From NCBI GenBank assembly GCA_973895155.1, contig OZ316893.1, positions 12,710,001-12,774,000 on the forward strand: a stretch of 64,000 bases of DNA. Reading direction: 5' to 3'. Source of the DNA: Marsupella aquatica (taxonomy: Eukaryota; Marchantiophyta). Both the position numbers and the translations under genes were made by a program. The stretch's first letter is position 1; the number at the start of each line of letters is the position of its first letter. Below the pieces are notes generated by a model. It was not told where the DNA came from and did not search any database. It saw only the letters and a program-made list of their open reading frames with translations. Shown here one piece after another: positions 1 through 10,795 of the stretch.

Positions 1-1835
1 GATTCCACTGATGCAAGAAGGTTCGCTACAGATGCCTCCACAATATCCAAACGATCAGCCAATTTACTTTCCACTCGAGGGAGTCCACACTCTAATGACT
101 TCAACCGTTCAGACATCTTTGTGAGAGTTGTAACAGTTCCCTGTCATAACACAGTTTACATATCTCAGATAATTGTCCCCAAGAACTGGTTGCTTACTTC
201 CTACTACAATTCTTTCTGATGCTCAAGGCCAAATAGTCACAGAACATATAGAATTACAACATAATCACCTGTTTGGAAGTCACACTTGTCACCTCACTCC
301 TTTGTTTCATGAACTCCTCTCTCACTTCTTGTGCTGATGGTTCTTCACCTGTCAATTTCTTCTGCAGTCCACATCAACATACATATGAATGAAACCAAGT
401 GTTGATTGTCAATGAAAATGTAATAATGGTAGCAAGATGATAAGTTTGAGGCTTACTATTAGGCATGTCACTGCCTTACCAATTGTTCTTTCACTGGAGC
501 ATAACTTCCTCTCCCAGCCTGTGAAAGGTGTTTCACTTTGCCTCGAGCATTTGACATCAGTTCACTCTTGCTCTGTCCAGCCTCCGACATGAACCCTTTG
601 ATTAACCGTGTCCATTGATCCAGTTCCAATGATGGGGGTGGTGGCATTCTCCTGTTAGAACCATTGTCTATCCACATCCTTTTCAACCTATGCCTCTCTT
701 GTTTCAAAATCCTCATTGCATAATCTGATATGCAATCTTCAACTGGGCCCTTACCATCATTACCAACATAGTCCCACCGTTCAAGAATGTCCTTGCAGAT
801 AGCAGCCCAATCAGCTTTGTTCTGACTCCTAAACTCTGTAATGCTCAAATCTAACCAACGCAATACTTCTCCTCTTAGGTCAGAATGCCAACGGTTCTTA
901 CCATCACATGTGGGAGTTATCCAACCTTCGGAATTCACTTCTACTTTACCAAATTTGTTACTGTCTCCTGCCTTGGTACTCCCTGAAGCGCTACTAGGTG
1001 TCCCTCCACGGCCTGGTGTCCCCCCACGGCCTGGGGTCCCTCCACGGCCTGATCTCCCCCCACGGCCTGGATTGCATTGTCCAAACCTCCCTGGAGTCCC
1101 TGCACATTTACAGGATCCATTTACAGTCACTTACATTAGGTAAGTATGAATCATAAATCCTGCTGCCAAATATACACTGGACTTCAGAGCAATTCTGCAA
1201 TGACCAAGTTACCTCTCCCTTGGCGCATAGATGGTTCTGGACCACCTGTCCTATTGCTTTGTCTTGATGAATTAGGGCCGTTTCTCCCGCCTGTGAATGA
1301 TTGCCGCCTATCTGAACGTGGATGGCCTTTGTTGTTTTCGTGATTGTCCCAATCAGAGTCTGCATACCAACAGGTACATGCCACACTCATGGACCTGTAA
1401 GATAAACTCTTTGCCCTAGCTACACATCAGATAAGTCCATATTGAGCTAAATCTCTACTACCATCACAAAATCACTAGCATAAGGCACTTACTTGTCCAA
1501 TCATCCTCCTCACCTGTCCATTGCCCTCTGTACCCGTCTCTACCACGCTCTGGGTGTTCATATTCATCCCATCCATCTTCTGCTCCATCATAGTCATCAT
1601 CATAATTATCAGGCGTCCCTTGCCAATAACTCTGGCTCCTTCTAGGGTATGGATTATGTGATTTCTCTCTAGCTGCCCACCTACCTGGGACTTGATGAGG
1701 GCCCTGTGCATCCTGCACAGGTGCATTTTTCTGTGAGCCCCCTGCATCTGGGTCTCCATCCATATCCAATCTTTCCTCTTCACCCCACTCTCCAAGCCCC
1801 ATGTCTGTCTCCATGTCATCACCCTCTTCCCCCAT
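1..1835 (-). CDS. TnpA-like CACTA protein (Ptta/En/Spm type), 5' exons, copy 1
   Basis: This gene model runs off the left edge. Exons on the minus strand are 1835-1493, 1359-1213, 1099-480, 361-269 and 140-<1. Each is bounded by GT/AG and the phases agree throughout. Exon 1 starts at ATG 1835 and is acidic (MGEEGDDMETDMG). Exon 3 begins with Gly/Arg/Pro-rich repeats (GRGGTPGRGGTPGRGG). It then holds a basic helical domain ending in a segment (RHRLKRMWIDN... SNARGKVKHLSQAGRGSYAP) that resembles the PF03004 (Transposase_24, Ptta/En/Spm) family of plant CACTA elements. Proteins of this type are thought to bind the subterminal repeats and assist TNP2. No stop or frameshift is visible in the exons present here, unlike the transposase next door. 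Assignment to PF03004 is by recognition only. Confidence 0.7.
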
Positions 1836-2012
1836 AGCTTCTGCACAGCACCCACAACCAAACAGGGAGAATCAGCACACTAAATTCAAAGTATCAATCA
1901 ATTTCATGCATATCCAACTATCCTAAACATCATTCCAGGCAGCAATTCCCGTTCTGTGACTCTGTGCAGGTAGTCATCCTCAACCTCATACTTGCCAATC
2001 GCCAGCTGTTGC

Positions 2013-5000
2013 CTATTGCAAATCATTAACCTCATCATATTCCATTTGCCCAGGTTCATCATATGTCTCTCTCAATGTTAAGGGGATGTAGTCAGTCCCT
2101 GCCCGAGTTGGAAGTACAGTCTCATGACTAGGATGCTCGAATGCAGCATGGTCATCCAAACTGAACTCTACTTTACTTCCATCCATCCGCCTGTTCCGTG
2201 CTTGGCTATGGCATACCACCCTCCAGCCATGTGACTCCTCCACATCTGCAAAGAAAGCCTGTTCAACTTGGCTAGGGAAAACAAAAGGCTCAGACCATTA
2301 TGGTACTCTGGACCTAAAATTGGCCAACAAGAACCCATCATGATCACGCTTCATGGTGGCCCTTGGTCTCTGCCACTCTGATTTCACCCATGATCCCTTC
2401 ATCAATATCACTGGGACACTTGTGTTACCATAATTCAACACCCAAATGTCGGTCAACTCCCCCACGTAACCCATCTTCATCCACCCCCTCTGTTCTTCAG
2501 AGGTTCTCTGCTCAAACACAGAAATCAAACCACAATCATATGATACACAATGGTCACCCTGCTCATCCCTCACTCGATAATGATTTCCATAAGCTCTCAT
2601 CCGTTTGTAGGTCAGAATAGACAATCGTGGTGGCACAGATAGAAGATACAAATCCTTCTCCATATCTGGGTGATGTCTACTATGCTCTCGAATTGTCACC
2701 CGAATCCACTGCTCGAACTGTGGGAAGGGATCCTGCTGCCCAGAGTGTGCAGCTTTTTGCATATCATATTCCCTGCAATATGAGGTACAGGCATAGTTAG
2801 GTCTAAACAACACATGACAACCTAAGATCACCCTTGGAACAGACAAGAAGCATCACAACAAAGGCAAGTCAATTCAATCACTCACCTCCACCATGGTTGC
2901 ATAGGCTCTGTGTTTGCCAGCACATATGAATGAGCCTTGTCTCGAATCGCAACAGGCAGCTGAACAGCACGTCCCACACCTTCAACAACCTCGCCACTCA
3001 CTCCATCATCTTCACCAGATTTCCAAACTCTTGTCATAGCTTCACCAGACCCAGCCATGTACTCTGTTAGGAATCCCAACGTCTCATCCTTAATGTACCC
3101 CAATGCCATGGAAGCCTCTGGCCTGTAGTATGTTCTCACATGACCTTTCAACAACTTCATGTATCGCTCCATAGGGTACATCCATCTGGTACTGACTGGC
3201 CCATACTGCCCTAGCTCTTCTACCACATGGATTAGGAGATGAGTCATAACATCAAAGAAAGCAGGGGGGAAGTATATCTCCAAGTCACAGAGGACATAAG
3301 CAGCATCCTGCTTCAACTGCTCCAATCCTTGGGGATCCCACACTTTCACACATATACGGCGAAATACATTGCACAGTCGAAGAATGACATTACGGACTGG
3401 TTTCTGCATGAGACCTCTGAGGCATAGGGGCAGAATGTGCTGCATCAACACATGGTAGTCATGTGTTTTCATACTGCCAAGTTTATTCTTTGTAATATGC
3501 TTCTTGAAGGCACCAGCATAGCCAGAGGGCACTTTCAGACAGCTCAATCTATACAAGAATGTCTTCCATTCATCCTGTGTGCACACATAGGGAGCTTGGA
3601 ACTTGAGAAGTACATTGGGATTGCTTGCATGGGGCTTCAACCAAAGGTGAGGGCGAATCCCCTTCTGTTGCATATCAGCTCGAACTGCTCCTGTATCTTT
3701 CTCACCCGACAAGAACTTCAGCAAGCTCTCACAAATATTTTTCTCAATGTGCATGACGTCCACATTGTGTTTGCTGGGCTCGAATTCCTGCACTCCACAA
3801 AGCAAAGAATTCAACAACAGAAACACTAATTAACCACATAGGAGGATTGTAACCAACATCAATCCACCATTGCTCCAATCTAAAATTGCAATCATACAGG
3901 GGCTGGAGGCTAAGTACATTACCCTCTAGTACTCCAACTCCAAGTCCATCAAGGTCTGTCTTTTCACACCGTGTTTCACCACTGGATCCTCAGGTTCTCG
4001 ATCAGTGGCACTTCTCTTGTCCCAATCAGCCTTCCTGGCTGCCCACCTCAGGACTTGCTCTCTGGTGACCCTCTGTGGTGGGCCACGAAGCTTTGTTTTG
4101 TTGTTGAAGTGTGCAATTTGAGACCGTGTGTGCCTGTAAGGATGATCAACAGGCAGATACCTTCTATGCCCCTGAAATTTCATACTGTGCAGGGCATGCG
4201 ACCACTCACTTGTCACATTTTTCCCACATGGTGTGCACCCCACATAGCCCTTTGTCACTCGTCCAGATATGATGCCATGGCCTGGGTAATCTGCTATATC
4301 CAGCAAACAAATTGCATGCAGTCTAAAGGGGCTGGGTCGAAGAAGCCCCTTCAGAACATCATGGGTTAACACCCCTTCTATCCACAAAGTCTTCCACTCT
4401 TCCACTGCTGGAGCCAACATGATATCTATGAATTGCTCGGTCACAGAAGCTGGTCCAGGGATTAACAGCACCATCATGACAAAAAACCTCTTTGTAGTCA
4501 TCCATGGGGGAAGGTTGTAATTTAGCAGCGTAACCGGCCAACATGAATAACGGTTGTTTTTGTCTCCAAATGGGTTTACTCCATCCAGTGATAGACCAAA
4601 TCGAAAGTTCCGCTTCTCTGCAGCAAACTGTGGCCACCTCTCATCAACAAATTTCCAATGGTTGGAATCTCCAATGTGACGCTGCAGGCCATCACTGCTC
4701 TTGTTATCAGGAGTCCATGTCATCAGCTTGGAAATGGCAGGGCATCTAAACAGACGTTGTAGTCTAGGAATGAGAGGAAAATGACGAAGAACCTTGGCAG
4801 GGTGTGTACATTTCCCTACATTCTTGTACCTGTGCTTACCACAATGAGGGCATGTCAATTTATCTGCATGCTCTTTGCGAAAGAGAACACACCCATCAGG
4901 GCATGCGTCAATAGACACATAGTTCAGCCCAAGGTTAGACATCAATTTCCTAGCCTCGTACATATTTTTTGGAATTGAATTACCATCTGGTAACACATTT

Positions 5001-5725
5001 CGGCGCAGGAAGGTCAACAACTCTGTCACAAATATATTGGGAACATTGTGATTGCCACAGATGTTCAACAACAACACGACAAAACCCAGCTTGGAGCAGT
5101 TCGACCCCTCGTAGATAGGAATGCAAGCTTCTTTGATGTGTTTTGGGCCCCCAAACACCCACTCCCTCTCTGCTGCACCTTCCCCAATGTCAAAGTCAGG
5201 TTCAGCTTGGCCGTCGCCAATGTGTGGCTGCGGTTCATTGTCCTCTTCTGATTCCACTGTGTCGTAAAAAGCATCAAGGTCTTCAAAAATCTCTTGAACC
5301 ATTCTTGGGACATCCATCCCACCGTCCTCAGTGACTGCCTCTGCATCTCCATCTTGGTCATCCACGTTCTCATGTTGGACCCCAGGACCATCCTCTGCAC
5401 AGTCTATGTCCTGCTCTACGTAGTCTCTACGCCTAGCTGTATTAGAATCCACAAAGTCAGCTCTCCACTCTTCATCAGAGGAGTCTTCTTCTGCTGGTAC
5501 ATTCCAAACCCTCCACCGAGGGTGCCTTTCATGCCGCAGCAGGTGAAGGTGCACAGTGTTCAAACTCAATGACTTGAATCCTTGGCACTGTGTGCATGGG
5601 CATCTCATCCTCCTACTCCTACCTTGGGCGGCCCGGGCTTGTTCACGCATCCACAATTTAGAATCATGATGCCTAATCCTAAATGGGTTGTGAAGAGGCA
5701 ACCTTGGAGCCATCACTATACACAC
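2013..5725 (-). pseudogene. TNP2-like CACTA transposase, copy 1 (two nonsense codons)
   Basis: Three exons: 5725-3923, 3787-2886 and 2772-2013. GT/AG borders and phases match, and the model spans about 1154 codons. The N-terminus has a Cys/His motif (MRCPCTQCQGF ... HLLRHERHP) typical of the transposase-associated domain. The middle, including CPHCGKHRYKN and FRFGLSLDGVNPFG, is the Transposase_21 (TNP2) region. Exon 2 carries DUF4218 (VRNVILRLCNVFRRIC ... RWMYPMERYMKLLKGHVR). Exon 3 carries DUF4216. This is the canonical plant CACTA transposase order. Two in-frame stops are present: TAG at 3926-3928, where copy 2 has Trp, and TAA at 2298-2300, where copy 2 has Glu. Full-length protein is therefore unlikely from this copy. 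The stop lies 178 bp from the TnpA-like start, on the same strand. Confidence 0.88.
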
Positions 5726-6039
5726 GCACTCAGCACCCTGTCATTTTATTATGCAAGTGAAAAATACACTTCCTGTTAAGGATTTCACCCCCGACTGTAC
5801 TTGCCAAAATACGTAACGTTCCAAAAAAACAAAAAAACAAAAAATATAGGTGCCTGAGTCATGTACCTATTCTCAAGTGAATGAGACAAAATTCCTAAAT
5901 GTTTGAGGATGTCAACTCCTCCGCTGTCCTCACATGTACTGCCTCTGCACGTACATCCATGACCATATCAGAGTCCAATCATGTATAGTCATAGACACAG
6001 GTGCCAGGTGCGAGACCGGTGTGAGATGTCCTCATCTTA
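5726..6039. other. Spacer between transposase and F-box-like gene
   Basis: No coding region is supported. A short A-rich tract (5824-5848, AAAAAACAAAAAAACAAAAAA) is the only distinctive feature. The segment probably contains the transposase promoter and 5' UTR, since it lies upstream of the minus-strand start at 5725. The same sequence is kept in copy 2 (62037-62350). Confidence 0.4.
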
Positions 6040-6609
6040 CTACCACATCAAATACGGATACCAATCTTGTTGTCGATGCCACTCAGCCCTGAGGTACTCA
6101 GGCATGTACATTAAGTCATCAAGGTCTAAACCCTGCTCATGCCATGGTGGTCTTCGATCCATGCCTACAAGCAGTGGCAGCAGTGCCCTCCATGGTGCAC
6201 ATGTTGCTACCAAGTCCCTCCACTGGGTACTAATTAGTCTATATTTGCAGATATCTTGTGCGCCAGACACCACAAGAACCCTCGGCCAGACATGTGTAAG
6301 AACTATATCATCTGCCAAATCAGACAACAAGGAACCACCTACAGCATCGTGCTTGTCTAACTCATCTGCTGAAAAGTAAATGTCCTCTTCCGACTGTGCA
6401 TCCTCATTCACCACAGCATTCACAACACATCCAAGGTCTGCAGGCATTATCTCGGATGGAGCTACACTCTGTCTGGTTACCAATCCACACAAGTAAGCCC
6501 AAGCAGTAGCCATGCACGATGCAACCCGTAGGAGGACCCTACACAGGGCCTGACGGTCTGGAAGAGGCAGCATACCCACCAAAGTCTTCAGCCAAACAGA
6601 GCCCAGCAA
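6040..6609 (-). CDS. F-box-like protein carried by the CACTA element, copy 1
   Basis: An open frame of 189 codons is kept intact in both element copies (62351-62920 in copy 2) with about three amino-acid differences. That supports real coding, though no selection test was made. Residues ~95-150 (DLADDIVLTHVWPRVL ... ICKYRLISTQWRDLVA) resemble an F-box: a Leu/Pro start, a hydrophobic first helix and the RLxSxxWRxLV helix. Copy 2 has LP where copy 1 has LS at the start of the motif, closer to the F-box consensus. F-box proteins recruit substrates to SCF ubiquitin ligases. No substrate-binding repeats follow, because the protein ends about 40 residues later in a Trp/Tyr-rich tail. It could be the last exon of a longer gene. 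The F-box assignment is tentative; the open frame is better supported. Confidence 0.5.
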   Translation of the reverse strand: MLGSVWLKTLVGMLPLPDRQALCRVLLRVASCMATAWAYLCGLVTRQSVAPSEIMPADLGCVVNAVVNEDAQSEEDIYFSADELDKHDAVGGSLLSDLADDIVLTHVWPRVLVVSGAQDICKYRLISTQWRDLVATCAPWRALLPLLVGMDRRPPWHEQGLDLDDLMYMPEYLRAEWHRQQDWYPYLMW

Positions 6610-6749
6610 GTAGATTCACAGTCACACCCCACGCAGCAGGAAACAACAATCACTTCAACTGCGACCAACCATGACAAGATGAGTTAGTTCAAGGATCACA
6701 TTTATTACAAAATTGTGATTTATACAAAAATATGAGGGACTCCTACTCC

Positions 6750-7613
6750 TCACTCTCTCCCACCTTTGCTAAGCATACATCTCCGCTGAATCTTGGAGGG
6801 CCAGGCCTCAAAAATATCAAAGTCCCAAGCATTCTGTCGCTTCCCTCTAGCTGCTGATTCCAGAAGCCAATCAGGGGAAAGCACCCAAAGATTGTTGTTC
6901 ATGACAAAATCACGCACTGTTGTCTTAAAGAATTTTCTGCATATTTTCATGTATGACAGACCTACAACATGAGTGGAGGTTTCTGTTAGACTCTCCTCCA
7001 CTGTCCCACCTAGCTCAACAACTATAGACTTGTACAGTCTGCACTTAGTCTCCCCAATTCCTTCTTCTGCAAATACCACACTGAACCCCTTCATAATGGT
7101 ATTTCTCTCCTTGCCATGCTCATTCAATATAGCATCTGCACGCATAGGATGGTGTCCTATGTTGACAACAGGTCCATATTGGACAGAAGCAAAGTTGGGT
7201 TTCTCTGCCGCTGCTTCATAGGCTTCCTTTTCAGCCAAAGCCTCTGCAGTGGCCTCCTCACTCTCCCACAACTCATATTGCTCAGTACTCTGTACACACC
7301 TATGTTTAACAGAATCGGTCAGCCAAGAGACTTCAACTACTTTTAGACCTTGGTTGGTAATGGCAGAATCAATGAAGGACCATGACCACTTGTTCATCAC
7401 ATCCAGCCATGTCCCCGCAACAACATGTGTAGTCTGTGGAGTGATGTCCTTGACTTCAGTCCCATGGAACTCTGAGAATCGTTTTTGTACGATTGGCCAA
7501 CTCACTTGGGTGAACCCATAGTGGCCAGGAATCAAAATGGCTTTGATTCCAGCCAACAGAGGCGGGTGGTCAACATTTGTACGTTTCCTAGAGGCCATGT
7601 ACACACGGGCCAC
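6750..7613 (-). CDS. Double-BRCT-domain protein carried by the CACTA element, copy 1
   Basis: A single-exon frame of 287 codons starts at ATG 7613. Two BRCT-like domains are visible. Domain 1 (residues ~19-112) has the hydrophobic first strand (AGIKAILIPGHYGF), a THVVAG strand and the diagnostic VSWLTDSV helix. Domain 2 (residues ~172-265) has MKGFSVVFAEEG, LGGTVEESLTETSTHVVG and PDWLLES. An Ala/Glu-rich linker (~120-140) separates them. BRCT modules bind phosphopeptides or DNA ends in repair and checkpoint proteins. The frame is intact in copy 2 (63061-63924) with a few substitutions (Asn13Lys, Thr221Ile, Asn260His). It is therefore a stable part of the element and not a late insertion. A role in repair of excision sites is only a guess. 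Confidence 0.8.
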   Translation of the reverse strand: MARVYMASRKRTNVDHPPLLAGIKAILIPGHYGFTQVSWPIVQKRFSEFHGTEVKDITPQTTHVVAGTWLDVMNKWSWSFIDSAITNQGLKVVEVSWLTDSVKHRCVQSTEQYELWESEEATAEALAEKEAYEAAAEKPNFASVQYGPVVNIGHHPMRADAILNEHGKERNTIMKGFSVVFAEEGIGETKCRLYKSIVVELGGTVEESLTETSTHVVGLSYMKICRKFFKTTVRDFVMNNNLWVLSPDWLLESAARGKRQNAWDFDIFEAWPSKIQRRCMLSKGGRE

Positions 7614-8198
7614 CTAATCACTGCAGACCGGAAGATAATGCGTTCACCTGATAATCGGAGGGCCCTTAAAATGCTGCGTTTATAACTTGGTCCAGTCCAG
7701 TCGTCTGGTGAGTCTCTGCTCCGATTCCAAACGGGAGAAATATTGGGACAAACGTACTAGACACCTGCAAGCATGCACTTCATAGTTTGAATATGTGCCT
7801 TCACAATATTGAAGGTGACAAGTGCAATTGTTTTGTGATGCCACATACAGATGTTTCGTATGGGGGCAGACATTCAATGAGAATACAAAATGTTGGTACA
7901 CTTTAAGGGAATTCTCGCAAATTAAATAGCCTTGTAACTTATATGCTCATAATGAGAAGTCCTGATTTAATTTAAGCAGTGTCATGTAAGTCGTGATCAA
8001 AATGATTGCAGAGTTAAAAAAGTTCCTAGAAGGCTTAAGGGGAGATTTTGAAGGCATGTACCCAGGAACAAGTAATGAACTTAGGGTACTTGTTGCCTAA
8101 GCATCCTCTCCTACAGAGGTCCTTCTTCTCAAAATTGGAATGTCTGCAATCTCCAAGGTATCCACATCAGGTGCACTATGCATGTACATTATTCAGGT
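7614..8198. other. Spacer without recognised gene
   Basis: Between the BRCT start and the PHD gene stop I see no supportable coding region. It should contain the BRCT promoter, since that gene reads leftward from 7613. Confidence 0.35.
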
Positions 8199-8879
8199 TC
8201 AAAGCCAAGAAATGTGATCTCTCATGGGAGTGTGCAAAGTAGGATCTATGGCATGGCGATGACAATAGAAGATCCATCGATCAACACCATGTGCAGAGTG
8301 ATCATAGATGTGTCTGTCACAAGCATAGCCTTCTGCTTGACGCTCCTTCAAACAATGAAAGTGCCACATGGTGGGACACCTAACACAGTGGACTATGTCC
8401 ACCCAGAAATCTTCATCGTGCTGACCACATGCCTTGCACTTATGAAGTGGGCAAGCTGTGGCAAGATCGGGCAAACATGAAAAACAAAAGAACCTCACAC
8501 AATATCTGTCAGGGCATTTCCTAACAAGTGGTGGAGCATCAATAGAGCCCTCATAAGACCCCAACTTCCCACACTGTGCACACTTAGCCTGCTTCTCCAA
8601 ACAATCAGTGCACATCCAGCCTCCTTGGTGTGCTGACGGGAGGCCCACCCCTGGACAGTTGTTTTCTGCAGCAAGGTCAGACTCCGGGTTGAGGTGGAAA
8701 TGCCTCATGCAAGGGCCCTCACATATGGCTAAGTCACCACCATCGTCACAAATGGCACAACAATGAGCCGCCTTCTGGAAAATCTGACTTGCGGAGAAGT
8801 TACTACCATCTGGCCCAACTACACCTGTGTTGCTCACCTCTGTCCCCCGCTTCTTGGCTCGGATTTTAGGGCGTGCCAT
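8199..8879 (-). CDS. EDM2-like multi-PHD zinc-finger protein carried by the CACTA element
   Basis: A single frame of 226 codons starts at ATG 8879, with a basic N-terminus (ARPKIRAKKRG) that could be a nuclear localisation signal. Residues ~38-95 form a PHD finger (CAICDDGGDLAICEG-C-RHFH, then WMCTDC). It is followed by Cys-rich finger-like segments (CAQCGKLG, CPDRYCVRFFCFSC) and by CPLHKCKACGQ ... CVRCPTMWHFHCL. This order matches the composite PHD region of plant EDM2 (ENHANCED DOWNY MILDEW 2). EDM2 binds modified histone H3 and controls transcripts containing silenced transposons. Only the reader region is present; the rest of EDM2 is absent. The gene lies inside the terminal repeats of copy 1; the matching position of copy 2 is outside the window. 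Identification is by motif layout only. Confidence 0.75.
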   Translation of the reverse strand: MARPKIRAKKRGTEVSNTGVVGPDGSNFSASQIFQKAAHCCAICDDGGDLAICEGPCMRHFHLNPESDLAAENNCPGVGLPSAHQGGWMCTDCLEKQAKCAQCGKLGSYEGSIDAPPLVRKCPDRYCVRFFCFSCLPDLATACPLHKCKACGQHDEDFWVDIVHCVRCPTMWHFHCLKERQAEGYACDRHIYDHSAHGVDRWIFYCHRHAIDPTLHTPMRDHISWL

Positions 8880-9548
8880 GCCTACGCATGAGACAGATAG
8901 TACAATTTAGCAGAGTGCACAGACAATACAATTTAGTGCAGTGTACAAAAAGTACAGTGTAGCATATAGACTAGAGTGGCAATTGCTACTGCAATGAAAT
9001 GTTCACACACATGTGCAGAGTAGACATACTTTTTGGTTTGTTGAGCCCACACTAAAAACTGATCCCCTCGTACAATAGCTCCACCTACACCTCAATTTTG
9101 TGGCTATGATTCACCAAAGGAGATCTGCAACAAGATTTAATGCATTTGAATCACATATAACAGTCGTGACATGTAAAACAGGCATTTTTTGAACAGGATT
9201 GGTATCAAGCAGTGTGATCAGGGTTGTAATTTATACATCCTAAATAGGCTATGATAGTGAATGAGACAAATAAGTTAGGCATAAATCACTTTTTCCAAGT
9301 TATCACATGGCCCATTAATTCCAGTCTTTGAAAGGAGACTTTTAAGTGAGCTTGCTAGCCTCTTAAATTAGGATATTGTACTTAGTGCAGCCATAATAGG
9401 ATAAGTTATGTACTGTTGACCCTAAACCCTGGACCCAAAATTGGTCATAATTCAAAATCTTAAGTAAATATCCTCTCTGTTCAAGTCAAAGTGTTAAGTT
9501 ATAGGTCAATGGTCTCTGGTTTGTGCATGCGGTGTGACAAGTGGTCCT
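8880..9548. other. AT-rich spacer, no gene seen
   Basis: The stretch upstream of the PHD gene is AT-rich with short repeated phrases (ACAATTTAG ... CAGAGTGCACAGACAATACAATTTAG). No coding region is supported. It is the likely promoter side of the PHD gene. Confidence 0.35.
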
Positions 9549-9998
9549 CTAGAGCGTGTGATCCAAACATGTGTAGACACCAAAGTGACCGGTGGTGGGG
9601 TCTGGGAGGGCAGGACAAGTGACATTGCCAGGCACACTGCAGGATGGCGAGTGGTTCCAGATGATACATTGTGCTCTGTGAAAAAACCGACATCCAAGAG
9701 AACGGTCATCCAACTCTAGGCCAGAAGCCCTACAGGCAGGACAGTCATATTGGCAACTGTGCACACACCCTTGGGCCCTAATTTGTGGCGGGTCATGTAC
9801 AAGAGACAGAAATACCAAGGATGTTGGGAAGGGTGGAGAAGCAGGTACAGGCCGACTGTAGTTGTTCCTGGCAACAACTGGGTACTCAAAGTACCATGCA
9901 GACTGGGCTGGAAGGATCCCAAGTCTGACATACTCAAGGCGCAACATCTCTGCCTTGCGTGCAAGCCGCACATGTTCAGCGTTGCGGGTCCTCACCAT
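9549..9998 (-). CDS. Hypothetical Cys-containing ORF in CACTA copy 1
   Basis: This is an open frame of 149 codons from ATG 9998. The first 40 residues are charged and helix-like (EHVRLARKAEMLRLEYVR). The second half contains scattered Cys/His (QYDCPACRASG, GCRFFHRAQC). I do not recognise a family. It reads in the same direction as the other element genes, so it may be another passenger gene or one exon of a gene continuing towards 10795. The equivalent part of copy 2 is outside the window, so conservation cannot be used. Confidence 0.3.
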   Translation of the reverse strand: MVRTRNAEHVRLARKAEMLRLEYVRLGILPAQSAWYFEYPVVARNNYSRPVPASPPFPTSLVFLSLVHDPPQIRAQGCVHSCQYDCPACRASGLELDDRSLGCRFFHRAQCIIWNHSPSCSVPGNVTCPALPDPTTGHFGVYTCLDHTL

Positions 9999-10264
9999 AA
10001 GTGTTGCTTTTGTGGAGATGTCATGTGTTCACGTCCTCTGATAAGCACCTTCGATCAGCAAGGTGAGCAGGAGCTGTACTTGCCTCACCAACAGCAACCA
10101 ACCTTAAATTATCAGTTCCCACTCACTGTGTCATTCCATTGGTTCCAGCTAGGGGTCACAGTGTAAACATAGCATGAAACACTCCTAATCAACTTGCTTA
10201 CAAACTACAATATCCAGAAAGAGTGAAAGTCTCACCCTCCAGTGAGCAGCAGAGAGGTAGTTCA

Positions 10265-10795
10265 CTAGATGTGTTGATGTGCAGTTAAACCTCCACTATT
10301 GCTTACTTCTGGTGTATGCTGCTCAGAAGAAGACATATTAGTAGCAGCAAATTGCAAATAATGGCCATAAGCAAACCGTGAGAGTTTGCAGAATGCTACG
10401 ACAAATCCATCACAGCAGTGCTCCACAGGAATGAAACCAAGCAAAATTTGGTGACCTCGGCCAATGACAAGGCCAATGTAGTGAACAATCCTTGACCGAT
10501 CAGGATATGGATTGGAATTACAATTAGTCAGCTCTTCTTCTTTGTTTTCTAACTCTGGGGGAAATGAGCATGACCAGGGAATTCTCTGAGAAATAGAAGT
10601 GCACAGGGAAAATGAAATTGGCTCATTCAGCTCTGCAAGATGGACCATTGCAGCATACTTGGACAGTTGTTCCGCAATACATAAAATACCCTGACTTACA
10701 TGCAATTGATACAATCTGCTTCTGTTGGCTGTCCTACAGCTCATGGCAGTGCCGTTGGGACAGGGTAAGTGAATATTGCCATAGCTGAAGCACAT
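10265..10795 (-). CDS. Hypothetical ORF in CACTA copy 1
   Basis: This is an open frame of 176 codons from ATG 10795. The middle (RIVHYIGLVIGRGHQILLGF) alternates hydrophobic and Gly residues like a beta-rich fold, and the tail is Ser/Thr-rich. No family is recognised. Same strand as the transposase and cargo genes. It could be an exon of a larger gene together with 9549-9998, or a chance frame. Confidence 0.28.
   Translation of the reverse strand: MCFSYGNIHLPCPNGTAMSCRTANRSRLYQLHVSQGILCIAEQLSKYAAMVHLAELNEPISFSLCTSISQRIPWSCSFPPELENKEEELTNCNSNPYPDRSRIVHYIGLVIGRGHQILLGFIPVEHCCDGFVVAFCKLSRFAYGHYLQFAATNMSSSEQHTPEVSNSGGLTAHQHI

Noticed and set aside
841-1143. Plus-strand Pro-rich frame (and its twin at 56450-56752)
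   Set aside because: It is the antisense of the Gly/Arg/Pro repeats and basic domain of the TnpA-like exon 3, which has matching splice borders and family resemblance on the minus strand.
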